Below, one piece after another: positions 10,105 through 21,774 of a stretch of 64,000 bases of DNA. This DNA is from Narthecium ossifragum. Its lineage: Eukaryota; Streptophyta; Magnoliopsida; Dioscoreales; Nartheciaceae. Within the stretch, counting starts at the first letter, position 1, and every line of letters starts with the position of its first letter. Location: positions 34,765,825 to 34,829,824 of the forward strand of contig OY986964.1 in the NCBI GenBank assembly GCA_963920575.1, written 5' to 3'. The notes beneath the pieces were generated by a model. It made no database searches and was not told the origin of the DNA. It was given only the letters and a program-made list of their open reading frames with translations. A program made the translations under genes and the position numbers.

Positions 10105-13100
10105 TTCTTGATGTCCTTTGGTGCTTGATTAACCGATCTGGTACGTGTTTGTGTTTAATCCTCTTAGAAAAAAGGTAACTTCGTATAGATCAATGTCTCG
10201 GAAATTGTCCATAGATTGTAAGTTTTTATTGTGGATATGGAATTTTTGTTTTAAGGAGCTTGTTTCCTTGAATCTGATACTTGCTAAGGGAGTGTTTATC
10301 TTTATAATACATGTGAGCATCATTGTGTTTGAACATCAATTGTTCGTTAGATAGCCTTTCCTTGAATATGGGGCTATCCTTGAATATGGGGTAAGTTTAT
10401 AAGTATATCTATACAAGAGGATATTTTGTTTGATGTCTGACAGTGTGCCAAGAACATCTTTCTTGTTGTGATATTTCTCATAAGCAAAAGAGGCTGTTCT
10501 TCAAGGTTTCTCCTTGGAATTGTGGATATATACCTCTCCAACTTGGAATATACGACTGACAAGAGTAGCCATCTACGTTAGGTTCTTTGTTCTCTCCAAG
10601 AGAGGATAACTGACTACTGACATTCTAACCTCCTATATTTGCCTTCACGATTCATGAGATATACCGATTCGGTATTCTACGTCCCAAGGCATTTCTCCTT
10701 TCTATGCATTTGCATTTTCTTGTTTGCGCTATTTTGATGCAAGCTATAGCTTGAAGTGATCTTTCAGTACACTGCTCTTAGATAGAGTGCTCTAGGTATT
10801 ACTCCCCTATGAATTGAGTTTGGTATCCGAGAATCATTCAGCACACATCTACTTATCTGTCCAAACATACCTGCGTCTTTTCGATCTCTTCTAGCTTTAA
10901 CCAAATGCAACATGAAGCTCTTCTATTTTCAAACTCTAGTAAATCTACAGAGGTATAGGAGGTTATATTTAGCATTCAATAGACTGTCATAGTCTTTCGA
11001 CTTGCAGTTTTGGAAGTATATTGCTATCCAGGTGTCTTTCCAACATTAGAAGCCCTTTTCTGTTGATTTATTACTGTCGATGAATGCATTTGGCTTTGTA
11101 GTATATTTCTATCTGAGTTTCTCTTTACTTGGTAGATTGTGTCATAGCAAACGTTCCGTGATAGGGTCAGCATCTGTCATGTCCTATTAGGATGCCTTCA
11201 AAACGCTCAAGACTTGTGTTTGGGGATATTGACTCGTTAAATGCTTCCAACGATATAGAATGGTGAAAATGTTGTACTTGGGTTTTTATTGCTTGTATCA
11301 CGAAGAGAAGACGGAGATCTCTTGTGAAACCTCTTCTATCAGATTATCTTAACATAGTTAGTCACGTACTGACATTTAATGAGAAATGCTTTTTTTTTGT
11401 GGCTTATCAGTAGTGTCCTAAAGTGAAACCGAACAAGAGAAGTTAATTATTGTGTTCAGCTTTTGGAGAAGGCCAAACATTAATTTGAGCACAGTACTGT
11501 TCACTAAATGATTAAAAGGCAGTTCTCCTGGTTACTGTACAACCATGTGGCTCAGTCCTGGTGTGTTTTTTTGAAGAGAATCATGTGTTAGATCTTGGGA
11601 AAGTTTAGTGAACTCCACCCATTTTTGGTGCAGTTGGTGTTTTTGGGTCCCCTAAGACATTCAAATAGGTTGGCGTTACCATCTTTTGCTTAAATTTTTA
11701 ATGGAAAGCATTGTAGTGACAGCTTGGAGGAAATTTTATGTGATCCTCCTTATATAAAATATAGTACAGAACATCATCAAAGTAAAATCTTCTTTATCCT
11801 AATCCTTTTGGGTCATTAAGGAATTGTGGAGTAGCTAAAAAACTATGCAAATGAAAGTGCCATTGTGAGCATTAGCCATGGTTTACATAAATCACGCCAA
11901 GCCATTTGAGTTGTTGTTCCTCCTTTCATCTTTATTTTGGGACAAGGATTTTGAGTTTGAATGCTAAATGCAGATCTTCTTCGTACGACTTGTATAGTTC
12001 TTTCTTTAGCAGCTGAGCCTTTTAACCTGGATTTAGAGCTTTTAAATCTAATTATCACCTTGGTCAAAGCTGATTGATCAAGGGAGGGCGGCAAGTGTCT
12101 GCATTGACGAGAACATCGTGGTGGATTACGGATAGCCGTAATCCGAGCCGAGGGAATAGAGAACAGCGGCATAGGATTCCAAGTTCTTCTGCTCTCTCTG
12201 GAGTCAAAAAGAATGCATAAAGACTGGCAGACTGCAAGAGAAAGGTAACTCTGATTTCAAAAGTAGATCCGACATTGATTTAGGAATTCCATGCATTGCA
12301 AACCCATGAACTGGAGTACAATGGAGAAAACCCATGAGATGGAGTACTACATGAGGGAAGCCTTGTGCTTTTCCTCCTGTGGGACCTCACTTTATACTTT
12401 CTCTTTCTTTTCCAGCATCTCTCTGAATGACAAAGACACCACGAGTCGAGCTTCTCAGTTCTGCGAAGATAAAAGGAAGAGAAAGTAAACTTGAAGGCTC
12501 TCTTCCAACTCATGGATTTTTTTTCCGCCCATCTCGACGCCGATGTTCACTTTTTGCAAAACAATTTCTCTCGTCTCGTCTTGTTTTTTGTTTTTTTTTT
12601 TCTCTTGACGCCCCTAATTCCCTGAAAAGATCAAAATGCCTATGCTACATACATGCCCCTTACCATGCTACATACATGCAAAGATAAAGGTTTGTGCATT
12701 TTCCACGGCATATCCCGGAAAATGGTATCCGTGCGGATCCCATTTTCAACGTCCGCTCGATCCACTCGCTTGGGATCCGCCCCCGCGGGTACCGTAGATC
12801 CCGTGCGCCAAACACTACCTAAACGAAAAGGATCACACATGATATCTAATATGGATGGTATGGTATGATAATTTGCATTTTTGTTTGAATTGACTTATAT
12901 TGGTCCATTATGGTTTCTTCGTGCCTTATTCTCATTTTAGACTAATGAAAGGATATCTTGTTCACCTCCCTTCTTGTTTATTTTTCTTTTGACATTGTTT
13001 CAAACATTTTGTTAGAAAGTGGTGTTTGTTTTTACTTTGTAAACGCTTAAAATGTCTCGATATAATGTGCCAAACATATGAAACTATTAGAGTTGTATCA

Positions 13101-13121
13101 CTTTTGCCATTACACATGTTA

Positions 13122-13980
13122 ATTGGGATGTTTGGTTGCTTGTATCGCACTACATCGACTGCTTGTATCGCACTACATCGACTGATATTGCACCAGTCAA
13201 TCAAATCCAGATATCGACTGATGATGCATCATGTGAAACAACCATTTTAGTGGTTTCACACGATGCAGCTTAAAAGGGCATTTTTTACATCAGTTGATGC
13301 TACATTGGTTTATACATCCAGTAAACCAAACATTGATTTGGACTATGATGTTGCGACATCAACGAATGTTGCATATGTTGACGCGGGGCAACCAAACAGT
13401 AAGATGCTTTTAGCACTAAATGGTGTTGCATTGGTCCAATGTAGCACACTGAAGAGATGCATTAGCACCATGGCTGGCCCAACCCCTATGCTGCGCATAG
13501 GGCCCCACTTGAAAGGGGTCCCCAAATTATATGTTAATTAAGAAGTTAGGGTCTATATATGTATTAAATTCATGTTATTAAATTCATGATTTATTAGGTT
13601 TCTAACCTATCTGTTAGGCCCCTAAAGAATAAAAATGAATATTTTAATTAATGTAAAGATATCTGTTAAGCCTCATTAAAAAGCCCCTTAACTACCCCAT
13701 TTGGAATTTAGAAAATGTATATACGGTTGGTAAAAAAATCTTGGGATTTGATATGGACATGTGTCCATAAATTTTGTATTCTAATTAATTTATAATTTTA
13801 TTATTTTTACCATTTCTATCTCTTTATAACATTTAATCTATTATTTAATGGCATCAGTTGATTTATTTGCCTGGGATCCAAAATTGATTGGACCGGCCTG
13901 ATTAGCACCGATCTGGTGCGCAAGAGCCCCATGGGTGCATGAAATGACGTAGCTCTATGTCATACAACCAACCAAACAAG
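13122..13980. mobile_element. Harbinger/Tourist-like repeat, borders uncertain
   Basis: The left side GGGATGTTTGGTTGCTTGTA and the right side, read in reverse, CTTGTTTGGTTGGTTGTATG are similar inverted termini with the GTTTGGTTG core. A further copy of the terminus (GCAACCAAACAGTAAG) lies at about 13388-13403, so one element may be nested in another. Near 13138-13183 the 23-base unit around TTGTATCGCACTACATCGAC is duplicated in tandem. Interior sequence with GATGCATCATGTGAAAC resembles the elements at 6193 and 18401. Confidence 0.5.
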
Positions 13981-14458
13981 TTATATTTTGTCAGGTACAC
14001 TCATCACATGATTCTGAATCTTGTCTTAAAAATATGCCTACTCTATATGGAATTTAAAAAGTAATTGGTTGGGTTGATGTTTATGATGACAAGCTCATGA
14101 ATGGTTTTTTCCCTCCTAAAACTTCCAAAGGGTCAGACATCATATGACCCCACCGTCGACGACTTCCTCCACTTCAGTGGAGCCCCTCGCCGGGCCCATC
14201 TCCACCGTTCATCCAGCCAGTAAAACTACCCATTATCCCACCATACTCCCACACAAACACCGGAGGAGCGGGTAACAATAAATCCGACTCACGCCCGTCG
14301 GAGAAGACGACGAGAACCAAATTTAACCGCGGGGAACGCTTTAACTAACCTCGGAGCACCCGCGTGTCGCACTCTGGAAGCAATCTAACCGTCATTTATT
14401 CTCCTTTCCAGCCTTCGTCTTCCCTAAAAACCAATCAGAATCTGCCACGTATACATCT

Positions 14459-14481
14459 TTATCTTATCTTATCTTATCTCT
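14459..14481. promoter_or_regulatory. Tandem GATAA-type array upstream of the MYB gene
   Basis: The 5-base unit TTATC (GATAA on the other strand) is repeated four times in direct succession about 290 bases before the MYB start codon. GATAA is the core of I-box and GATA-factor sites in plant promoters, so the array could cluster such sites. It may equally be a chance microsatellite. Confidence 0.4.
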
Positions 14482-14768
14482 GTCGGAATAAGGTACCCAT
14501 CGTCCCACGACCTCAGTAAAAGTCCGGTCACGGAGAACTCGAGGTGCGGTTAAACTCACCGGGGAGTGAGCAGCTTCACTAGTCCCATCGTCTTTTACTC
14601 CTCTTTCTCTATTAAGTTCTCTGCCCCTTTTTCAAACTGCTCTACAATTCCCGCGCGCCTTTGAAAAAGCCCTAATTTCTCATCTCCTCTCCGCCGATGG
14701 TACCCATAATTCTCTATTGGATCCATTAGTTTGTGCGCATCGATCTCCAGATTCGATCTCATGCGGGG

Positions 14769-17700
14769 ATGGGGGAGCGGTTCGATCCGCCGGCGGAGAT
14801 GAGCCCTGGCCGAGCTCCGGCGGTGCGGCCGCAGCCTCCAAAGAAGGATCGTCACATCGTGACCTGGTCTCCGGAGGTTGGTTTCTATTTTTGCTCGCTC
14901 TTATTGGATCTACTTCTGTGGGTCTTGTTTGGTTAGATTGAGTTGTAAGAGATCTTGGGATTTGGGCTTCTTGCAGGAGGATGAGCGGCTTCGACAGCAA
15001 GTCTCCATCCACGGAACTGATAAGTTAGATTCCTTTCTTTATTGTTCTTTGTTCGGTAGAAAAGTTGAAAATTGGTGGTTGCTATCTATTTGATGGTATT
15101 GGAGATGAGTTCTTTCTTGTTTGATTGCAGCTGGACGAGTATTGCAGCTCAATTCGAGAATAAGACCAGCAGGCAGTGCAGGAGAAGGTAGGCAGCTTTG
15201 GAAATGGAGGATTTGCAGAGAAATTTTGAGAATTCTTTTCATAATATTATATTTCTTTGTCGATATAGTGTATTGCAAGATAAAATTGGGGTTCTTTTTC
15301 TTCTTCTCCGAAAATTTGATGGTTGATATGTTAAATTCTATGCGGAACTGATGGGCAGGAGGTGGTCTGAATGCAGGTGGTATACTTACTTGAACTCGGA
15401 GTGCAAGAAAGGCGGGTGGTCGGCAGAGGAGGACATGATATTGTGTGAGGTATGTGGATTACTTTGTGCAGCAAGTCAGGAAAATTTTAGTGGAGAATTT
15501 AGCCTTTAATTTGGACCACTGTGATGTTATGATGGTAAGGTTGTCATCATGGAGGACTTAATCCTTTTCTCTCCAGAATCTGGCATTTCTCTCTTCTTGG
15601 GCAGCTGATATTGGTTAGGTTGCTTTGCTGCTTTCTTTTGGAGGCCTTCTTGCATGGAATTTGTTTCTCAAGAATAAAGCTTAAAGATGATAGATTACTT
15701 GTTCTGATTGAGAAGTGAATGAGCTCATCAGTTATGAAATTTCTGTGCAGGCTCAAAAGTTATTTGGGAATAGATGGACAGAGATTGCTAAGGTGGTTTC
15801 AGGCAGGTATCAAAATCTGTTCCTCTTCTCCATCAAATAGCCTTATAGCTCATAGGTCAAATTGCGAGAGGGGATGACTTTTGTTAAGAATGGGAGAGAC
15901 GGATGTAAAGTTATGATTGTCTACTACAGGACGGATAATGCAGTGAAAAATCGCTTCTCTACTCTCTGCAAAAAAAGGGCAAAGCTTGAGGTGCTAGGAA
16001 AGGAGAATAATGGTCCGTGCAACAGTAGAAGTATCAAGAGGGTCACCATTCAGAATGGATGTGTCATGGCCACCCCGGAGGAATTGGAATCATCAGCTTT
16101 CTTAAAGCAGATGAGGTATGGTAGATATTCTTGAAATTGAACGAAGAGTAGATATAACAGATTTAAATTGCTGAGGATGACTCAAGAGCAAAGTTAGAAA
16201 TGTGCTCATTTGTTTCTCCTTGGCAAAACTAGGTACCACATCTCAGATGCAAGAGAAAGAATGGATACAAATGAAAGATTGCATGAGTGTCAGTTGAGGC
16301 CACCTCTTTCAGTGCTTGTTCAAAACTTCAATAATGTGGATGGGGTGCCTCCAACTCAGGATTATGATGATAGTAAGCTAAGAGGTGTTTGGCATGGAAT
16401 TTATCACATGAGCAGATTTTCCTTTAATCTTCAGTAATTTCATATCATCATTCTTACTCATTTCATCGAAAACAGTCTCCGACAACCAACTAAGAGGTCC
16501 TTTCCTCAGAAGGAATGATCCAAAGTTAAATGCCTTGCTGCAACAGGCAGAACTCCTTAGCTCCCTCGCTCTAAAAGTCGATGCTGAAAACAGCGAAAGT
16601 CTTGAGGATGCCTGGAAGGTGTTCAATAGAACCCTGTTTGGATTTACATCTTCCAGCTTATGCTGCATTCAAATGAATTAACGTCTGTCTTCACTGTTCA
16701 GGAACTTCAAGATTACTTAATTCAAAACAACATTTTGAGAAGTAAAGCTTCTGGTATGCATTTTCTATTTGATGACTTCAAAGACTTAATGGAGGATCTA
16801 AGGAGTGGTAATACAGGTCAGCCTGGAAGGAGGTAAATAAGCACTGCAAGCTCACAAAATTTTCAAGTTTTGCTGATACATATAGCATCAAATAATTTTC
16901 TAGCTAATTCAAGCAGACAAGCTGATTCGCAAGAGGATTGTAGAAATACCTCCGATCACAGAACGAAATCAATCTCCAAGGTGAATGATCAGGCAGATAA
17001 AAGTCTATGTCAATCTGAGGAAAAGTTGCCAAACCAGGGTATGAATGTTGATGGCGTTCAGGAATATCTTCTGTCTGAAAGCTCGAGTGGTGATCAAGGT
17101 ACTATGTGTAGAGCCAAATCCACCTAATATACGTTCTTGAAATGTTTCTTCACATGGCTATCATTTCCAAAGCACTGATGCAAGTTTTCATCCACAGCTC
17201 CTGCAATCTCTTCATCATCTGAGGATCTGAAAGAGAATGTACTCGCAAGTACTTCATCACATCCAGAGTTTCTCTCCCCTCTTCAAACCGTTCCATCTTT
17301 CCAATCCTTTGCAGAGAGCATTCCAAGCCCAAAATTTTCAGCAAGTGTAAGTCTTAAATTTGGAACTTTTGCATCTTCTTACTAATTATTACATAATGGA
17401 ATCCGTCACAGTAATAATCATAACACTTCGGGATTTGTACATAGTCTGGAGTTACTGGATGTGATTTGGATCTTCATATATATTATAAATATTTAGCATG
17501 TTTCAAGCAGCAGATGGAGTAATTAGCGCCTGATTGCTTTCTTATCTGCATGTTGGTCACAACTTGCATCTGTTAACGATATGTGCTCCTGGTTACTTTT
17601 CTCAAATATGGAACAACACATTGACTTTTTCTAAACTAACTATTCACTTATTGTATTATTGTTCAGGAAAGGAACTTCCTGCTGAGTATGCTTGGTTTGC

Positions 17701-17771
17701 CATCCCAAGCCCAGAGCCCAAACTCCTCAATACGGCCATCCTGCAAGAGGGCTCTTCTGAAAAGCCTCTGA
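14769..17771 (+). CDS. R2R3-MYB protein of the MYB124/MYB88 (FOUR LIPS) type
   Basis: Atypical R2R3-MYB regulator; in Arabidopsis this pair limits the last guard-mother-cell divisions by repressing cell-cycle genes. Twelve exons join in phase to 458 residues: 14769-14876, 14977-15023, 15131-15187, 15377-15449, 15751-15806, 15930-16115, 16233-16372, 16476-16618, 16702-16832, 16917-17098, 17198-17346, 17667-17771. R2 carries TWSPEEDERLRQQV and NWTSIAAQFENKTSRQCRRR; R3 carries GGWSAEEDMILCEAQKLFG, NRWTEIAKVVSGR and TDNAVKNRFSTLCKKRAK. The later motifs LLQQAELLSSLALKV, DDFKDLMEDLRS and ERNFLLSMLG are specific to this subgroup. Length fits (about 436-484 in Arabidopsis). The exon 7 donor could be 16372 (GTAAGC) or 16384 (GTGTTT); both keep the frame and differ by four residues. 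The guard-cell role here is inferred from the family. Confidence 0.95.
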
Positions 17772-18400
17772 TCCCTTGAAAATCTTCGATAGTTACCTGC
17801 ATGGCCTCAGCTAAAATCATGTTAGACGTTCCTTGGTTACTTCCCCTCGAACTATATACATTAGCATTCTCTGTCTTCTTTGTTTATCTCCATCATATGC
17901 AGACCTTTCACCTCAATTTAGCTGAAAGCGTCCTAGGGTTTGTTTGTTTGTTTATAAGCTTGTGTCGCCAATGCCTTCACATGTAGGATGGCGGAGCATT
18001 CTACATATTTTTTGTTTGCATACCCACCTTTGATGTCATATACCAGTTGTTTGCAGCCCATCTGTTCTTTATATTGTAGGATTGTTGTATCCATAGTCCA
18101 TCCATCCTCCCTTGATTTGCATTTCCCTGTACATAAGAGTTCATGATAAACTTTCCAGTGCATCTGCATCTATATATATCATGCAAGAAATATGGAGAAG
18201 GGTTCTGCCGTTGTCATGGATTTCCTTTTCTGTGCTTCGCATGAGACAGAATAAAGGGTTTGTTGGTTGTCATATTTTCTTCTTGGTTGATAGAAGATGG
18301 TCTGTATTTGCTACTTATATACAATATGTAATGCTCCTGCTTGAGCTAGACATCAGGTGTTTAGTCATACATGTAATACTGTGTCCTCTATGAATTTTTA

Positions 18401-18940
18401 GGGCCTGTTTGGTTCAGTGAATTGGGTGCATCTTGATCGTATGATCCCCTATTTGGTTGACTCATGTATCAACTGATGCATACACTGTATGATGCGTTTT
18501 GAGGCTAAAATGGTGCATTATATGAAACGGTCATTTTGGTCGTTTCACGCGTCATCTGTGGTGCATTTTTTATACACCCTATGAATATATTAAAATATAT
18601 TCAATAAAGTTATTATGTAAACATTAAAATTATGTGAATATTATTTTAATCTCAATAAAGTCATTATATTATTTTAATCTCAATAATATATATATATAAT
18701 TCATATAATGTTCGTATAATGATGCAATAAAGTTAAATTTTAATATATATACATTAAAATTTTAATATATATTATATGAATAATATATATACTATTTTAA
18801 TATATATATTAAAAATTTAACTTTTAGAGTGTGTGATCATATAATGTTCACACAACTTTATTACAATTTAACTTTTAATAATATATTATACAATATTATA
18901 TGAATTAAAATTTAATTCATATAATGTTCACGTGACTTTT
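18401..18940. mobile_element. Harbinger-type element, left end intact, right end not found
   Basis: Starts GGGCCTGTTTGGTTCAGTGA directly after TTA (18398-18400), as PIF/Harbinger and Tourist insertions do. Inside, TATATGAAACGGTCATTTTG and neighbouring GGTGCAT motifs match the element at 6193-7291. The interior then dissolves into AT-rich sequence before the assembly gap, so the end given is only where similarity is lost. No transposase frame is present. Confidence 0.55.
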
Positions 18941-19061
18941 AGATAGGGGTGAGTATTTGGTAAATACCGAACTGAAATATCGAATACAGGAAATACCGAA
19001 ATTTTTTCGGTACATCAAATTAAAAACTGAACCGAACCGAATTTGTGTATAAAACCGAATC

Positions 19062-19261
19062 NNNNNNNNNNNNNNNNNNNNNNNNNNNNNNNNNNNNNNN
19101 NNNNNNNNNNNNNNNNNNNNNNNNNNNNNNNNNNNNNNNNNNNNNNNNNNNNNNNNNNNNNNNNNNNNNNNNNNNNNNNNNNNNNNNNNNNNNNNNNNNN
19201 NNNNNNNNNNNNNNNNNNNNNNNNNNNNNNNNNNNNNNNNNNNNNNNNNNNNNNNNNNNNN
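19062..19261. other. Assembly gap of 200 N
   Basis: Exactly 200 unknown bases. Round-number gaps are normally scaffolding placeholders, so the real length is unknown. The flanks are repeats (CGAACCGAA type on the left). Confidence 0.99.
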
Positions 19262-19343
19262 AATTTGCCTGAAAACCCAGGTACTAAACGCATACTTTAT
19301 GACTCATAAGTCACGTCATAAAAGCTGATCTTATATATATATA

Positions 19344-20275
19344 CTAGGTGGTGGGCCCGTGCCACCTGGCACGGCTAACTGCCCGCCCCCACTATCTCTA
19401 TTATAACTTACGCCACATCAGCCACTATCCTTTTTTTGTTTATTTAATTATAATTTTATACCATGTGTATGCCACGTATATGTTATGTGTGTATAAGTTT
19501 ATGACTCAGATGATGAGTCATAAAAGTAACTACCTTGGATCTTATAAGGTAGATAATATGTATATTTAAAACTAATCTCCTGGCTTATGATTATAAGGAT
19601 GTATATTTAAAACTAATTTAGGGAAGATGATAAAAATATACAAAGTTTTTTTTGTTTGAAGAGTTGAGCACAAGGCTAGGTTACAGACTACAAACTGCCT
19701 AGTAGGGCATCTGGTCCATCCTCAATGGACCAAACAAAATCTTTCCTAGAGATGCGACAAAAACGAGCGACCTGATCTGCTCTAATATTGTAAGACCTTG
19801 GAATATGGAGGAATAGTACCGAATCAAAACCCAAGACTAGGAGCCAGATCTGCTTAGCCAGCCCCTCAACCTCCTTAGGCCACAGTCGAGATCCGTTTAG
19901 GATCTGAATTGTCGCCAATGAATCAGATTCCACCACAAGTCTAGATAGCCCCCTTGCACGAGCCTCCCTTAGCGCAGTAGCCACACCCTCCATCTCACCT
20001 TCAAGAGGGGAATATGCAACGACAGGTAGTCCCACCATCCACGCGGGTGCATCAGAATCTCCCAGGCCAATCACCCCAATTCCAGCTAAGCCAGAGAACC
20101 TGTCAAAAGATGCATCAGTCTGTATTACATGCAAACCAGTCCTCCCTCGTGCTGGCCTTTCCTCCTTGGACTTACGTTTCAGGAACTCCATTGCTTGCCT
20201 CCGAACCTTACAAGCCACAACTTCAGTCAATAGAAGGGAAACGGTTGTAACCGTTATTGCTCCGTATAAGGTTGA
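19344..20275 (-). mobile_element. Helitron, copy 2, carrying an RNase H reading frame
   Basis: On the minus strand it begins TCAACCTTATACGGAGCAAT and ends CTAG|T with the hairpin CCGTGCC-AGGT-GGCACGG nine bases before the end, the same termini as copy 1. About 295 bases at the 3' side and 45 bases at the 5' side match copy 1. Between them, about 19641-20235 is foreign sequence with an open RNase H frame, replacing some 30 bases of copy 1. A minus-strand A-run close to 19641 hints that the cargo is the 3' end of a LINE. Acquisition by the Helitron or a later LINE insertion are both possible. Confidence 0.8.
19688..20191 (-). pseudogene. RNase H domain fragment (RVT_3 type) inside a Helitron
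   Basis: Open frame of 167 residues from the first ATG (20191); the frame stays open upstream into the Helitron 5' end. It has the RNase H layout of the C-terminal domain in plant LINE-encoded proteins: VIQTDASFDRFSGLAGIGVI (first Asp), LEGEMEGVATALREA (Glu), LSRLVVESDSLATIQIL (second Asp) and RSYNIRADQVARFC (last Asp), so all four acidic positions are kept. There is no reverse transcriptase upstream, so it is a truncated relic or a captured domain rather than an active retrotransposon. The lack of stops suggests recent arrival or some constraint. Confidence 0.75.
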
Positions 20276-21076
20276 TATATATATAGTTGACACGTGTCAG
20301 CTCCTCAAATCTCTCTCCATCTCAAATATAATATTTTATTTTTAATTTCAATGTAATGTATGTAAAATTAAATAAGTATTTTGTTTTTATTTTAGGCTAA
20401 TATCATATTTTATTCTCAATTATGTTTTAAAATATTTATTACATGTCTGATGCACTAGTAAAAAAGACATCAATATTAATTCAATTCTTTATATCAATGG
20501 CATTTTTTACATTTGGCATTCAAAAAGGTACAATTCCTAACCTTATTTCACATTTTTTATATCCAAACACTATTTTTTTATTCCAAACAATCATTACATA
20601 TCTATTCTAACATACCAAGCCCAAAATTCACTTAGCCGGGGGAATCTATCCCCCAACAAAATGACACCTTCATGTCATTTTGTTTGAGAAGAAACGGCAT
20701 CGTCATGTCATTGAATCGAGGCTTGTTCACATCGCAGGCTATATAAAAAAGAGTTTTTTTTTGTGGATTTTGTGCATTTCTTGAAACATGACGATATGAA
20801 AGAATGAGTGGACATTGATATAATATTAGCTTCCGAGTAGTAACCAAACTCTTTAGTATTTTTTTAGCGTCAGTTTGAATTGAGCATATGATAAGTTTGT
20901 ATAGTGTATAAAATAAAAGTTATGCAAACATCAAAAGTAGTAATGTAGAATTTAGAGAAAAATATTTAGCTTATCCTTATTCCAAACGGACCTTAAAGTT
21001 CTTATCATATAAGATGATATGTAGAATGTTAATTATACCAAAACAACATTCTATCCAGTGAAAAGTTTGTTTTTTA

Positions 21077-21296
21077 GGCTCCGTTTGGTACGTGGATAAA
21101 ACCTATTATGAAATAAAAGTTATTCTTAGTTAAATAATAATGATTACTTGAGATAAGAAAAAAATAAAGATGAGTAGTAGATGAAATATGAATAACTTTT
21201 TTTATGGGTGTTTAAAAATAAAGTATAGAATAAAAAAAATATCCTCCTCTTAACCCAAGTTATCCCGAATCAACTATGCCCGTAGCAAACGGGGCT
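21077..21296. mobile_element. Tourist-like MITE
   Basis: Begins GGCTCCGTTTGGTACGTGG after TTA and ends CCCGTAGCAAACGGGGC, which are inverted copies of each other. The interior carries AATGATTACTTGAGATAAG and AATAACTTTTTTTATGGGTG, shared with similar copies at 5552-5810 and 62706-62906. Length is about 220 bases with no coding capacity. The right target duplication is not exact (TTG). Confidence 0.65.
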
Positions 21297-21774
21297 TGAT
21301 GTTTTAACAACGTGAAGTGTGGAGAATATGAGAAGTCTTATTTTGTTGACTGCTAAGTGGAAAGCAACTTCTATTATGATTTATGCCATCAAGCAGCATT
21401 TCCATTTCCAAATCCCTGCTCTGTTCTCACCTCATCACTGTTGCATCACATGGAAAAACCCATGACAACCAATGGTTGAGGCGAGTGGCATCGTAGTCAT
21501 TCCCCATAGAAATCAGGGCTAGAGTCACTCTTCCAGGTCTTCCTGACTTAAGACGTCCTTTTTATAAAGGATTGGTACCCGGAGACCTCCTCGTTATTCT
21601 CTCCTCTCTCCGGGACCACCAAGAACAAGAGAGAGAAAGAGAGAGGAGACAAAGAGCTGAAACCGAGGCAACAGGTGGTCTAAAGATCAGATTTTTAAGA
21701 CTACCCACTTCATCTTTTAGTCGAAAGATTGAGAAGAAGTAGAGGAATAGAACATGAGTGTTTGATAGGTGGGG

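Larger units (their letters stand above)
10105..14768. other. Gene-poor intergenic region
   Basis: Bases 10105-12600 hold no frame with recognisable coding features; the first few hundred bases are the probable 3' UTR of the upstream gene. Between 12690 and 12820 is a short GC-rich patch. Harbinger-like repeat sequence fills about 13122-13980. From 14100 to 14768 the DNA becomes gene-promoter-like (CCAATCAG at 14431, GATA array at 14459-14481) and leads into the MYB gene. Confidence 0.6.
17772..21774. other. Intergenic region filled by repeats
   Basis: Bases 17772-18400 are 3' UTR and flank of the MYB gene. From 18401 a Harbinger-type end begins (separate entry). Around 18945 to the gap, the motif family ACCGAACTGAAATATCGAA / ACTGAACCGAACCGAA marks a degraded repeat of the type that starts TAGGGGTGAGTATT. 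Helitron copy 2 spans 19344-20275. At about 20866-20996 and 21077-21295 two short Tourist-like MITEs lie almost back to back. Bases 21300-21774 are the upstream region and leader of the kinase gene. Confidence 0.6.

Noticed and set aside
11843..12172. 109-codon open frame on the minus strand
   Set aside because: No motif, basic and random-looking, no neighbouring exon.
19015..19309. Open frames crossing the first assembly gap
   Set aside because: They consist almost only of unknown residues.
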